From the NCBI RefSeq assembly GCF_037102585.1, contig NW_027043820.1, positions 434,001-498,000 on the forward strand: a stretch of DNA of 64,000 nt. The letters run 5' to 3'. How positions within the stretch are numbered: position 1 is the stretch's first letter; every line of letters starts with the position of its first letter. Positions 29,922-40,010 of the stretch are shown here, one piece after another. The stretch comes from Saccharomycopsis crataegensis (lineage: Eukaryota; Ascomycota; Saccharomycetes; Ascoideales; Saccharomycopsidaceae). Made by a program: the position numbers and the translations under genes. Under the pieces are notes generated by a model. It was not told the DNA's origin. It searched no databases and worked only from the letters and a program-made list of their open reading frames with translations.

Positions 29922-32102
29922 CAGTGTTTTCATTTTTTATGCGTACCAACCACCGGAAATGTTCATACCAGTGGCAAAAAATAATTCATACCGACCCCCG
30001 GTATTTTTCGTACCACCGCAGCGGGATTTATTCGGACCATCTAAGAAAAATAGTTCATACCATTGCACTTTAATTATTCATACCAACATTATATAAAATT
30101 CACATTAATTCCTTTCTTTTTTTTTATGTGACTGGCTCTATAAGCCTCTAAGCTACTCAGTTTAATCAAATTATACTCATTTTTTCCATAATTCTGTGCT
30201 ACTTTCTTTGAAACCGGATATCTATAATAATATCAATAATATCACGTGATTGCGGTTTTCAAGAAATGGGAACGAATGTATGGTAGGAGCTGTTCTCCAT
30301 TTAAGATGATGAATTCCCACTTTTGACATTCAATTTGGTCTTTATATGATCACCAGATTACTTACAAAAAAAAGCATAAGATTTTACCATCAAAACTAAG
30401 TATGGACCTGAAAGCCAAGCTACTAACTGATGGGTATGTTGATGGCCTAGGTAATAGATTCTATGCTGAACCCAGTGAAATGACTTTAGAGTCTGAAATA
30501 GCACCAGTTGAAGCTTGCTTTAGTTACAGTGACTATAAGCATTTTGAAAAACCAGGTATCATGGATATCATGGAAATTGATCCTATTTTCGAAGAAGAAG
30601 AAAATGCCGAGATGGAAATTGAAATGAAAGAACGAAGATATAGAGGTTCGTACCGGTATTATAATCAAGCTGTCAAACAAAGATTTTGGCACTTGGTCAT
30701 GGAAGAAGGTGTATCAGCTTACAAGGCTGCAAAATTAGAAGATATACCTTTGCAAACTGCTTACACATGGAAAAGAAAGTGGAACAAAATACTTGTCAAT
30801 GAATTAAATGGTATCTCGAAGCCAATAAAGAAAAGAGGTCGTAAACCCCTTCTCACTGATGAACATAAGGAATTCCTTCAAAAATTGATAAAGGAAGATG
30901 CTACAGTGACTCTCGATTTTATGTTGGAGAGACTCAAGAAAGCCTTCACCAATGTAAGAGCCAAGGCTACAACAATCTATAACTTTGTAACCAAGGTCTA
31001 TAAGCTAAGTCTCAAACGTATTTCTAAATGGGCTTTGAGAAGAAGTCTGGAGGAATTGAAGAAACAGAGACTCGAGTGGGCAGAGAAGTATAAAGACAAG
31101 CTCGACTTTAGTCAAAACTGTATTTTCATCGACGAAGCAGGTTTCAATATCAGTATGCGGCGTGAGTATGGATGGTCTGCTGTGGGTGAAAAAGCAGTTC
31201 TTACTGTTCCCGTAACCAGAGGGCTTAATATTTCGTAAAGGTACTACAGCTAATCACTTCTACAGTTTTGTAAAGTCAGTGATCCAGCAAATAGAAAATA
31301 ACGAGGAGCTCAAAGGTATGAAATATTTGATCCTTGATAATGCTGCCATTCATAAACGACGTGATCTTCAGTTACTAGTGGCACTGAGTGGCTTGGAACT
31401 TGTGTTTTTACCTCCTTATTCTCCAGGGTTGAATACTATAGAAGAATTCTGGTCAGTATGTAAGAGTAAAGTCAAAAGATCAAACTTGAGCAAGAAGGAG
31501 CAATTAACTCCAAGGGTGAAAGAAGCCACAGAAAATATTTCCCTTGATAGTTACAAGGGATTCTGCAGACATGCTTCTAGACATATTGATCTCTGTTTAC
31601 AACAGCAGCTCTTTTGAAAACAAATACCGAAGATGAAGAAAAAAAATTAGAAAACAAAATACAGAAAACAAACCAAAAAAAAAAAAAAGTAAAAACTATA
31701 AAAAAAATTACATAAAGACGCAACAAAGCTCCAAAACAAATTAATGAAAATTTAAAATTTTAAGGAAGGACGAAACCACTCCAAAATTTGGTTATGAGCC
31801 TTTGAAATGGTAAATGAGTATTGCAAAGGGGCTTTATTGGGTGTGCGGGTCCCCTGTAACATGTTTAATAATATCAAAGATAAAATATTAATGAAAGCAT
31901 AAGAATTTTATGCATTTAGTATGAATTTTGTATTCTGTTGGTATGAATAATTAAAGTGCAATAGTATCAACTATTTTTCTTAGATGGTCTGAATAAATCC
32001 CGCTGCGGTGGTACGAAAAATACCGGGGGTCGGTATGAATTATTTTTTGCCACTGGTATGAACATTTCCGGTGGTTGGTACGAATAAAAAATGAAAACAC
32101 TG
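29922..32102 (+). mobile_element. Tc1/mariner-like DNA transposon, copy 1
   Basis: 2181 bp with terminal inverted repeats starting CAGTGTTTTCATTTTTTAT and matching for about 170 bp at each end (29922-30093 against 31930-32102), flanked by TA (29920-29921, 32103-32104). One transposase gene inside. The TIRs keep an alternating ATTCGTACC/ATTCATACC pattern. Inserted in LTR-D. May be related to the Cirt elements of Candida albicans, but I have only family features to go on. Confidence 0.92.
30402..31617 (+). pseudogene. mariner copy 1 transposase with a 113-bp internal deletion
   Basis: ATG 30402 (MDLKAKLLTDG). Acidic N-terminal region, then helix-turn-helix DNA-binding region about residues 85-130 (QRFWHLVMEEGVSAYKAAK) and a second basic block (KKRGRKPLLTDEH). 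The DDE domain has D244 (CIFIDEAGFN); after a break at 31237 the second D (YLILDNAAIH) and final E (SPGLNTIEEFWSVCK) are in another frame. Compared with copy 2, 113 bp coding for about 38 residues are missing between TTTCG and TAAAGG, which shifts the frame. So this copy has both ends but a dead transposase. Confidence 0.9.
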
Positions 32103-32142
32103 TATATATTGAAGTACTCTGCAGACCGGTAGAATTCTAACA

Positions 32143-32266
32143 TATCTATAAACCGACATTTAGCTTTCCGTCTATTCCAATCATGAATCCTAAAACTATT
32201 TCTACCTCCAAATCCAACTCTGGATTCATTTTCTTGGTGACTTTTAATGCTGCTGGAAAAAAAAGT
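32143..32266 (+). mobile_element. LTR-D element leader and gag start (fossil)
   Basis: TATCTATAAACCGACATTTAG and ATG 32183 (MNPKTISTSK) follow the LTR-D end, as at 2431-2530. Truncated within a few dozen codons by the tRNA-Lys region. Broken. Confidence 0.55.
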
Positions 32267-32350
32267 AGCCCCACGCGGGGCTCGAACCCGCAACCTTTCG
32301 ATTACCACTAATTTAAGAGTCGAATGCACTACCGATTGTGCTAGCGAGGC
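32267..32350 (-). tRNA. tRNA-Lys(CTT) with intron, copy 1
   Basis: 84-nt gene. Acceptor GCCTCGC/GTGGGGC with wobbles, T arm GCGGG-TTCGAGC-CCCGC, anticodon stem TTCGA/TCGAA, loop CTCTTA giving CTT, intron ~11 nt. A T-run terminator follows (A8 at 32257-32264 on the plus strand). Begins 3 nt after tRNA-Asp. Confidence 0.94.
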
Positions 32351-32353
32351 ATA

Positions 32354-32425
32354 CTCCGCGACGGGGAATTGAACCCCGGTCCCCCGCGCGACAAGCGGGG
32401 ATTCTAGCCACTAAACTATCACGGA
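32354..32425 (-). tRNA. tRNA-Asp(GTC), copy 1
   Basis: 72 nt, TCCGTGATAGTTTAGTGG..., acceptor TCCGTGA/TCGCGGA, T arm CGGGG-TTCAATT-CCCCG, anticodon GTC (CTTGTCG). Only TAT separates it from tRNA-Lys, and no terminator lies between, so the two are probably one pol III transcript. Confidence 0.95.
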
Positions 32426-32439
32426 ACTGATGTATTGTG

Positions 32440-32779
32440 TGTTATATTATGGGATCATGGTTAGGTTGTGTCCTGGTTACCATCGGTATGGTACCATACG
32501 GAACCCATGATCGGCATTACCTCATCAAGGTATCACCTTATGTCCCACCGCTTATCTCTTATCCTTGTCGTATCGCCTTATGTTTAGCCTTTTATTCCCA
32601 GAACGGGTCCAACACCCCATTATTAGTTTCAATCATTTTATTTATTTAAGGATTCAACATTCCTTTAGTTTTGACCTTTATTTAGTTTAGGAAAGACAAG
32701 TCTCTTTGGATATAAAATATTGCCTGTAATCTCCACTTGATTCCAGAATCTAGTGTGCCCTTGCACACTGATTGTAACA
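32440..32779 (-). repeat. solo LTR-E
   Basis: 340 bp, reverse of 29229-29568 and near identical to it, with target duplication TTGTG (32435-32439, 32780-32784). It is inserted on the outer edge of the gypsy LTR, 14 bp upstream of tRNA-Asp. Confidence 0.92.
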
Positions 32780-32996
32780 TTGTGTTATATTACGATGCGA
32801 CTATACTAGATGTAGTTAGTCACGGGTTAGGATTGATTTAGTATTACTCTCTGAAGAACCAGAGATCTTATATATTGAAAACTTTTCATAATCGACGACT
32901 ATAATTATATACTAATGGTTATGAGCTTATGGTTATGAGCACGTGTATCATTGCCTATAACCAATAGCTCAAACCATACTACAACAATTCCCCCCG

Positions 32997-35288
32997 TCAA
33001 GATCTTCTATTCAAACTTTGAAAGGAACGACCCAACAACGGTTTTCTACAGATAGGAATACTAGAAGAACCATAGAAGTCCTTAATGGTCTCATAGAGGT
33101 TCTTCTGTAAACCCAGTGGAACACTATCCACAAAAACATCAACCGGGACCGTAAAGCAATGACCAGGACGAGCCATCCGAAAGGTAACATCAAAAGACCT
33201 AGTGTCAGGATCATATCCTAAAATACCATTAACCTCAGAAGCTCTAGCTTTAAATTCATTAACAGTCCGGGGAAGATCAATAAAAGCAGCTTCAGGCACC
33301 GAATAAGGACGTAAAAACCTCGCATTAATCACCCTTGATTTAAGGTTTAATATCGGTAAATCAATTTCAAAACTATTCTTGTTAATAACCTTGACTACTT
33401 TAAAAGGACCAAAATACACATCAGTCACTTTTTTGTATCGAGTACTATTCGTGTACGCTTCGCGATGCACAAGCACGTACTGACCAACTGTATAATCATC
33501 AAAGCTTGCTCCTGCATTGGCACTTATATTCATCCGGTGCTGATACAGGGATAATTGTTCTGAAACGGCCCAATGAATTGCCCTCAACCTCTTCCCCCAC
33601 TCACTAATCAGGTGATGAGCAATATCAACAACTTGAGGTTCAGACAATTGAAGCAACGGTTGGCGACCAAAAACCGCTTGGAAAGGCGAAATACCGGTAG
33701 CCGAATGAATAGATGAATTGATAGCAGTCTGAGCCACAGCCAAATAACTCAACCAATCACCTTTATTTTCAGAAACAAAAGTACGAAGGAGCTGTACTAC
33801 CTTCTTGTTAGTGGCTTCTGCCACACCATTTCCACGAGGGTTGTTAGCAGCCGTGAGATGATACTTAAATCCCATAATCTTCGAAATATCCTTGGCAATG
33901 CTATTAGCCCAACGAATATCACGATCAGAACGAATAAAACACGGAATACCATAATACGCAAATACATTATGGAACAACACCTTAGCAACACCCATTGTAT
34001 CAATCTGTTTGTTGCATCCAATAAAAATAGAAAATTTCGAAAAATCATCAACAACGGTAAGGATAGCATCACATCCTCCGCATTCCGGCAATCCAGTAAG
34101 CATATCAATCAGAATTCTTTGGAAAGTGAATCCTGGAGGATCAACAGCCATAATAGGATGGGAATGGTGTTGGCGTATTTTTGTTCTCAAACAAGTATCA
34201 CATCCACCAACTACTGCAGTGACAATCTTCATAAGATTTCGCACATAAAACTTAGAAGATAACCCGAGGTATAATTGAGTTATCCCGGCATGCATTCTGC
34301 CATGCTCATACTCAATTAACCTACGGGCCCGCAGCGCCCCGACGACCCGGCGCCACGGAGATTGATTGGTACGTCCAAACAATTTACCATCAATCAATTT
34401 AAAATTCTTCAAAATACCCTGACTCACATCGAGTCTATCACCATTAACATCTTCTTCATCAATTCTCGTTTCTGCGACATCGCTGGCATTATCACTTGCT
34501 TTATTATCCTTGTCCTCAATTAACCTTAAACTGTTACTAATCTCCGCAAAATACTCATCCGATTCAATCGAAGCCTTGATTTCTGCTTCAGTTAAATTAA
34601 CTGCAGGGATTACCGATTCCAAAGCCCCCACATAACGAGAGAGGTAATCAGCTAACTCATTTGTTGTACCCTTGACATATTCTAACACAATATCAAACTC
34701 AGCGAGTTTAGTAATCCATCTTTTAACCCTGTCATTTTCAGCTTCCTTATTTCCTTTAAGCAACACAGACAAGGATTGGTGATCAGTCTTTACCACAATT
34801 CTATGACCAAATATCAAATGGGCCGTCTTGTCTAATAAGTAGACAACGGCTAAAAGTTCTTTATCTCTAATTGGATAATTCTTTTCGTGGATTGAAAGGC
34901 TCCGCAGGTAATAACCAACAATTTGCAGCTCATCGGACCCAGGGATTAACTGTTTCAATACCCCCCCAATTGCAATTCCTGAAGCATCGGACTCAATTAC
35001 AAATACAGTAGCGGGATCGGTCGAAAGTGGAACACTTAGTACCTTGGTTTCCAACAAGGCTTGCTTCAAAGAAGCGAACCTTTTGGAAACTGTCTCCATA
35101 TCCCATTCGAGATTTTTGGAGACAAATTGGTAAAGTTCAACCACTAAGTCCGAATAGCTGGCAACGAAATGACGGAAATAATTCGTGAATCCAAGAGTTT
35201 TCTGCAACTCCTTGGCATTCACAGGGGTCTTCAATTTCCGAATTACTTCCCTAGTATCATCAGGGATTTCAACTCCATCCGGACCAAT
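32997..35288 (-). CDS. gypsy Pol, RNase H-integrase part
   Basis: Part of Pol on the 3' side of the Copia-A1 insertion. Visible: end of RT/connection (KTPVNAKELQKTLGFTNYF), RNase H (IESDASGIAIGG; VVKTDHQSL), integrase HHCC (HGRMHAGITQ...CDTC), core motifs (VDDFSKF; NPRGNGVAEAT) and a C-terminal chromatin-binding-like region. Family order RT-RH-IN identifies Ty3/gypsy (Metaviridae). Confidence 0.9.
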   Translation of the reverse strand: MGPDGVEIPDDTREVIRKLKTPVNAKELQKTLGFTNYFRHFVASYSDLVVELYQFVSKNLEWDMETVSKRFASLKQALLETKVLSVPLSTDPATVFVIESDASGIAIGGVLKQLIPGSDELQIVGYYLRSLSIHEKNYPIRDKELLAVVYLLDKTAHLIFGHRIVVKTDHQSLSVLLKGNKEAENDRVKRWITKLAEFDIVLEYVKGTTNELADYLSRYVGALESVIPAVNLTEAEIKASIESDEYFAEISNSLRLIEDKDNKASDNASDVAETRIDEEDVNGDRLDVSQGILKNFKLIDGKLFGRTNQSPWRRVVGALRARRLIEYEHGRMHAGITQLYLGLSSKFYVRNLMKIVTAVVGGCDTCLRTKIRQHHSHPIMAVDPPGFTFQRILIDMLTGLPECGGCDAILTVVDDFSKFSIFIGCNKQIDTMGVAKVLFHNVFAYYGIPCFIRSDRDIRWANSIAKDISKIMGFKYHLTAANNPRGNGVAEATNKKVVQLLRTFVSENKGDWLSYLAVAQTAINSSIHSATGISPFQAVFGRQPLLQLSEPQVVDIAHHLISEWGKRLRAIHWAVSEQLSLYQHRMNISANAGASFDDYTVGQYVLVHREAYTNSTRYKKVTDVYFGPFKVVKVINKNSFEIDLPILNLKSRVINARFLRPYSVPEAAFIDLPRTVNEFKARASEVNGILGYDPDTRSFDVTFRMARPGHCFTVPVDVFVDSVPLGLQKNLYETIKDFYGSSSIPICRKPLLGRSFQSLNRRS

Positions 35289-35337
35289 TTCCCTGTTGAG
35301 TTGGCAATCCAAAGTTATGTGGTTAGTCATTGTTCAT

Positions 35338-35528
35338 GGAACCTTCTAGAACTCATGGAACCTTCTAGAACTTATGGAACCTTCTAGAATTCCATGGAAC
35401 ATTCTAGAACTCATGGAACCTTCTAGAATTCCATGGAACATTCTAGAACTCATGGAACCTTCTAGAATTCCATGGAACATTCTAGAGCTTATGGAACCTT
35501 CTAGAACCCATTGAGATTAATATAAATA
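35338..35528 (+). promoter_or_regulatory. heat-shock-element array and TATA box in LTR-A
   Basis: Nine tandem 19-20 bp units such as GGAACCTTCTAGAACTCAT (35338-35508), each holding GAA-nn-TTC-nn-GAA, the canonical heat-shock factor site, followed by TATAAATA (35521-35528). Position upstream of TATA in U3 fits an upstream activating region. Other LTR-A copies carry 2-11 units. Binding and induction are inferred from the consensus. Confidence 0.75.
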
Positions 35529-35645
35529 TGGGCCATGCCCCCCATAGTCTGAGTTTGTCCTTTATATAATTTAGATAGTTAACAAGTAAAACAAGTATAA
35601 CAAGTATAACAAGGGAATAAATATTATTGAATATTATTGTTATCA

Positions 35646-38600
35646 ATGTCTTTTGTAACTAGAGTTACAAAACTACAACAGGTTATGAGTTCAAATGCTC
35701 TCACTTCGTTCGCTGCTGATGAGAAGTTGAAGGGTTCCGGGAACTTTTATGATTGGTTTACTTTGATCAGTGTTAAGATGAAGATGAAAGGTCTTGGTTT
35801 ACATGCTTACTTGATCAATGGGGAAACCGGAACCGACGGGCTGGAAACTGCTAATGAAGTTGCCCAATTGATTGCTACTATGGATGAGATTATTTCAACA
35901 GCCATTTTCAACAGCATCTCAGGCGCTGCTTTGACTAAGGCTTCCGAATTTGATGGTACTGGTAGAAACTTGTTTATGTTTCTCAAGGATGCTTATGGTA
36001 CATTGACTGTTACAAATGCTGTTGGTATTATCTCAGATTTAATTGACGCTAAGTGGTTGAAATCTAGCAACGAAAACGTTGAGAATTTCATTGATGCCTT
36101 CAATCACTTCAAGAATACTGTTGGCAAATTAGACGGAAACACTGTGTTGTGTGCGTTGTTTTTGAGCTTGGGTCAGAAAGCCGGGTTTAATGCAACTCTT
36201 TCCAGGGAAGTCATGACTGCGTATGAGTCTAGAAATGGCAGGACTATTGGAAATGTTGATATTGGGCTTGTCCAAGATTTGACAAGAGAAATCATTGGAG
36301 ATAAATCGGTTGGTTCCACCAGTGTTGAGGGTTTGGAACCTGTGTTTGCTTTTAAGAAACAGTACAAGTGCTTCAATTGTGGAAAACCCGGTCATTTCAA
36401 GAAGGATTGCAAGGCTCCTAGAAAGGAGAGAATGGGTGGTGATCTGAAGAATCCATCACCATCTTGGTATGCATTTATGGGAATGCATGGTAGGGCCTCC
36501 AGAGTGTACTTTGACTCTGGTGCCTCGCAACATATTTTGAATGACAGAAAGATGTTTAAAACCATTGGTCCTTTTTCTGGTGAGATCTCAGGTATTGATG
36601 GTAGTTCTCTCGAGGTTCAAGGTATCGGGTCTGCGGTGTTTAAGTTACGTGATAACACCAGTATCGAAATCAAGGATGCTTATTATGTTCCAGGGTCAAA
36701 GGCCAATTTGATTTCTGTTTCCAAGGCTACTCTGAATGGTGCAAGATTATTATTTGAAGGAAACAAGGTGAAAATGTACCCTGAAAAGAAAGTGGTTGCT
36801 GTTAAAGATCCAGTTATGAGTGATCTTTATGCTTTGCACACCAGTGTCGATGGTGTGGCATTTAACAGTGTTGATAAGAGCGGGTTGTGGCACCAGAGAT
36901 TAGGCCATCCCAGTATGAATATTATGAACAAGTTCAATCTGATGTTTCATTTGGTGAAAGGTAAACTTTACAGTGAAGATTCTGTGCAGTTATGTGAAAG
37001 CTGCTTGACAAGTAAAGGGGTTACCAGAAGACCAAAGAGCGGCAAGGGTGCTAAACCACAACAGCCTTTACAATTGTTGCATATGGACGTGTGTGGCCCA
37101 ATCAATTATGGGTCTATTGATTCGAGCAAATATTTTCTCACTATTGTCGACGGGTATTCCAAGTTTGTGGAGGTTAAGTGTTTGAAAAACAAGTCAGAGT
37201 GTGCTGACAGGATTATTGAGTTTATTACATACACCGAAACAATGTTCAAGTCTCGGGGAAAAGAGTTTACCGTGGGAACTATCCGCACTGATAATGGTGG
37301 TGAATTTGTTACAGGAAAGTTGCATGATTTCATGAGAAGCAAAGGTATTGCCCATGAGTTGACTGTGCCACACCATAGTTATCAAAATGGTGTTGCTGAA
37401 AGAATGCATCGGACAATTCAAGACAAAACTAGATCTTTAATTATTGGGGCTTCTATGCCGGTTCAGTTTTGGTCTGAAGGTGTCCGCACGGCTGTTTATT
37501 TGATTAACAGGACGCCATCCCGCGTTATTAATTTCCACACACCATATGGTCGTTGGTATGGATACAAGCCGGGCCTTGACCATCTTCGCTGCTTTGGTTC
37601 CCTTGCATATGTGGTTATACCAAACAGTTTGAGAAATGGAAAATTTGATGCTACCGCCAAGGTTGGAGTGATGCTCGGGTATGATAGAGATCACTGTGCG
37701 TACAGAATTTTTGATCCTGCTGCCAACAAGATTATTGTGGCGACTCAGGTCAGATTTGATGAGTCAAGATATTACTATCAGGATGTGAAGCGAGTCACTG
37801 ATGTGGATACCGAGATTGCTAAGGTAAGCAGCTCTGGTGGTATGGGTTTTGCTGGTGGCGTTGCACCAGGCCCTGTTATAAGTGATCCAGACTTAGAGGA
37901 TGTTGCAAGTGAGATCTCGGTTGATGATGAACGAATGGTTTCCGATTTGGATGATTCAGAAAGAGAGTCCACTGTTTCCTCAAGCAAAGACGTGGAAATG
38001 AGAATCATAGACGATGATGAGGATGCCACTGGAGAGTTAATCCCATCAAGGATGGTTTCAGAAGAGTTCAAGTTGGTTACTGCTACAAAAAGGAAAAGAT
38101 CATCGGGTTCTAGACCCAAGAAAAGTACAGGTTTGATTAAAAGAAATCCATTTGGGATCTTGGCAGAAGTTGAACAAGAATCTGATACATTCAGTTCAGA
38201 TTCAGAGAGGGAAATTGCTATTGAGAAACCACAAAGGAAGAAATACAGAAACGACAGTAGCTCAAAAGAGCTTACTTCTTTTGTTCCTAATGGTAGTAGC
38301 AATGACAACTTGGTGGTTTCGGAAATTGAGCCACATGTTGAACAGCCAAGTGATTGTGATGAGGAATCAGAACTGAATGATGATGCCGAAGGCAAGTTGT
38401 TAGAGTACAAACCTGTGAATTATGTTGCCTCTTGTTTTATGGCTGGTGAAGCTGCTGCTTTGGCTGGTGGAAGTGATGTTCCTGGAAATTATAAGGAAGC
38501 CATGAAGAGCAACGAAAGTGCAGAATGGAAGCGCGCTTGTGACGAAGAAATTGCGGCTCACAAGGAGAATTCCACTTATGAATTGGTCGAGTTGCCGAAA

Positions 38601-40010
38601 GGAAGAAAGCCAATTACATGTCGTTGGGTCTTTGCAAAGAAAGATAACGGAGTCTTCAAGGGAAGACTTGTTGCTCGAGGATTCACACAGGTGAAAGGTA
38701 TTGACTACAATGAGACATTCTCACCTGTGGTGCGTTATGAATCTATCAGGTTGATGTTGAGTATTGCAGCTAAGAATGGAATGGCAGTTCATCAGATGGA
38801 TGTGAAAACTGCATTCCTCAACGGATCTCTTCAGGAAGAATTATACATGACTCAACCAGAAGGGTATGTGGTTAAAGGAAGGGAAACCAGTGTCTTGAGA
38901 TTGAAGAAAAGCTTGTATGGTTTGAAACAGGCTCCCTTGGTGTGGAATGAAAGAATCCACAGTGTTTTGTCGTCGCTTGGTTTTGTCAGAAACGGTGCTG
39001 AATATTGTCTATATTCAAGGAAATCCGAAAAGTCTTTTGTGATGGTTGCGCTTTACGTTGATGATTTATTGATAACTGGTACCTCAGATTTTGCCATCAG
39101 GAAAGTGAAAAGTGAATTGATGAATGTCTTCAAGATGAAGGACTTGGGAATAGTCAGGAAATTTTTGGGTATCAATATCTCGCAAGATAATGGAGGTATT
39201 AACATGAGCTTGAAAGACTATATTGGCTCTATGTTAAAGGAATTTGGAATGGAGAATTGCAACCCAGATAAGACGCCTACTATTGCTGGTCAGGAGCTCA
39301 CCTTGGTGGACAACAGTGCTGAGGATTGTGATGCCACAGCTTACAGATCTTTGGTTGGAAAATTATTGTTTGCTGCTAATACTGTTAGAAGCGATATCAG
39401 CTATATCGTCGGTGTTCTATCCAGATACCTCAAGGAACCAAAGGAGGTGCATTATAAGGCAGCAAAGAGAGTTTTAAGATACTTGAAAGGAACCAAAGAT
39501 TTGGGAATAAGATATGAGGCTGGCAATAATGATAACGGTGAGCTTCTTGGATACTGTGATGCTGACTGGGCTGGAGATAAGTCAGACAGAAAGTCTACTA
39601 CTGGGTTTGTGTTCAAATATGCCAATGGTGCAATCACATGGAGATCTAAGAAGCAAGCTACTGTTGCTCTTTCTACGGCAGAGGCTGAATACATGTCACT
39701 AAGTGAAGGAGTCAAGGAAGCATTATGGCTAATGCAAGTGTTCAAGGAATTTGGGATCAATACTGGTCCAGTGAGGATGTTTGATGATAACCAAGGGTGT
39801 ATTGAGATGGCAAAGCATCCAGCTTTCCATCATCGCACCAAACACATTGACATCAGGACTCACTTTATCAGGGACCACATTGGATCTGGCTCTATCAATT
39901 TGGAGTACTTGAGCACTGGTGTTATGATTGCTGATATGTTTACAAAAGGTCTTGCTGCCCCTCAATTCTTGGAGTTGAGAAGGCTCTGTGGTATGGAGAC
40001 TTTGAATTGA
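35646..40010 (+). CDS. Copia-A1 Gag-Pol polyprotein
   Basis: Single ORF with first ATG at 35646, inside the 5' LTR (MSFVTRVTKLQQVMSSN); a second ATG at 35685 lies in the PBS. Order: Gag (~1-235), CCHC knuckle (CFNCGKPGHFKKDC), protease (VYFDSGASQHIL), GAG-pre-integrase (LWHQRLGHPS), integrase (IRTDNGGEF, HHSYQNGVAE), Ser/Asp-rich linker with a basic KRKRSSGSRPKKS block (possible NLS), RT (MDVKTAFLNG, YVDDLLI) and RNase H (YCDADWAGD, STAEAEY, FDDNQGCIE). Gag and Pol in one frame without recoding recalls Ty5/copia-type elements. Confidence 0.93.
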   Translation: MSFVTRVTKLQQVMSSNALTSFAADEKLKGSGNFYDWFTLISVKMKMKGLGLHAYLINGETGTDGLETANEVAQLIATMDEIISTAIFNSISGAALTKASEFDGTGRNLFMFLKDAYGTLTVTNAVGIISDLIDAKWLKSSNENVENFIDAFNHFKNTVGKLDGNTVLCALFLSLGQKAGFNATLSREVMTAYESRNGRTIGNVDIGLVQDLTREIIGDKSVGSTSVEGLEPVFAFKKQYKCFNCGKPGHFKKDCKAPRKERMGGDLKNPSPSWYAFMGMHGRASRVYFDSGASQHILNDRKMFKTIGPFSGEISGIDGSSLEVQGIGSAVFKLRDNTSIEIKDAYYVPGSKANLISVSKATLNGARLLFEGNKVKMYPEKKVVAVKDPVMSDLYALHTSVDGVAFNSVDKSGLWHQRLGHPSMNIMNKFNLMFHLVKGKLYSEDSVQLCESCLTSKGVTRRPKSGKGAKPQQPLQLLHMDVCGPINYGSIDSSKYFLTIVDGYSKFVEVKCLKNKSECADRIIEFITYTETMFKSRGKEFTVGTIRTDNGGEFVTGKLHDFMRSKGIAHELTVPHHSYQNGVAERMHRTIQDKTRSLIIGASMPVQFWSEGVRTAVYLINRTPSRVINFHTPYGRWYGYKPGLDHLRCFGSLAYVVIPNSLRNGKFDATAKVGVMLGYDRDHCAYRIFDPAANKIIVATQVRFDESRYYYQDVKRVTDVDTEIAKVSSSGGMGFAGGVAPGPVISDPDLEDVASEISVDDERMVSDLDDSERESTVSSSKDVEMRIIDDDEDATGELIPSRMVSEEFKLVTATKRKRSSGSRPKKSTGLIKRNPFGILAEVEQESDTFSSDSEREIAIEKPQRKKYRNDSSSKELTSFVPNGSSNDNLVVSEIEPHVEQPSDCDEESELNDDAEGKLLEYKPVNYVASCFMAGEAAALAGGSDVPGNYKEAMKSNESAEWKRACDEEIAAHKENSTYELVELPKGRKPITCRWVFAKKDNGVFKGRLVARGFTQVKGIDYNETFSPVVRYESIRLMLSIAAKNGMAVHQMDVKTAFLNGSLQEELYMTQPEGYVVKGRETSVLRLKKSLYGLKQAPLVWNERIHSVLSSLGFVRNGAEYCLYSRKSEKSFVMVALYVDDLLITGTSDFAIRKVKSELMNVFKMKDLGIVRKFLGINISQDNGGINMSLKDYIGSMLKEFGMENCNPDKTPTIAGQELTLVDNSAEDCDATAYRSLVGKLLFAANTVRSDISYIVGVLSRYLKEPKEVHYKAAKRVLRYLKGTKDLGIRYEAGNNDNGELLGYCDADWAGDKSDRKSTTGFVFKYANGAITWRSKKQATVALSTAEAEYMSLSEGVKEALWLMQVFKEFGINTGPVRMFDDNQGCIEMAKHPAFHHRTKHIDIRTHFIRDHIGSGSINLEYLSTGVMIADMFTKGLAAPQFLELRRLCGMETLN

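Larger units (their letters stand above)
29802..32142 (+). repeat. LTR-D split by a mariner element
   Basis: Left part 29802-29921 matches the start of LTR-C (GTTGAAATGTAGCT..., CACTTAACTTAAGGGTA) and the right part 32103-32142 its end (GACCGGTAGAATTCTAACA), but the middle is much shorter than in LTR-C (about 160 bp in all). It is followed by the same leader and gag start seen at 2431. A 5' LTR fossil. Confidence 0.7.

Noticed and set aside
32437-32649. 70-codon ORF repeated near 29359-29679
   Set aside because: Lies in LTR-E copies; no coding evidence beyond repeat identity.
35338-35508. Regular 19-20 bp repeats looking like a CRISPR array
   Set aside because: No spacers, eukaryotic context, position in an LTR before a TATA box; these are tandem promoter units.
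37778-38410. 210-codon minus-strand Ser-rich ORF inside Copia-A1, repeated in A2 and A3
   Set aside because: Antisense shadow of the Ser/Asp-rich integrase-RT linker.
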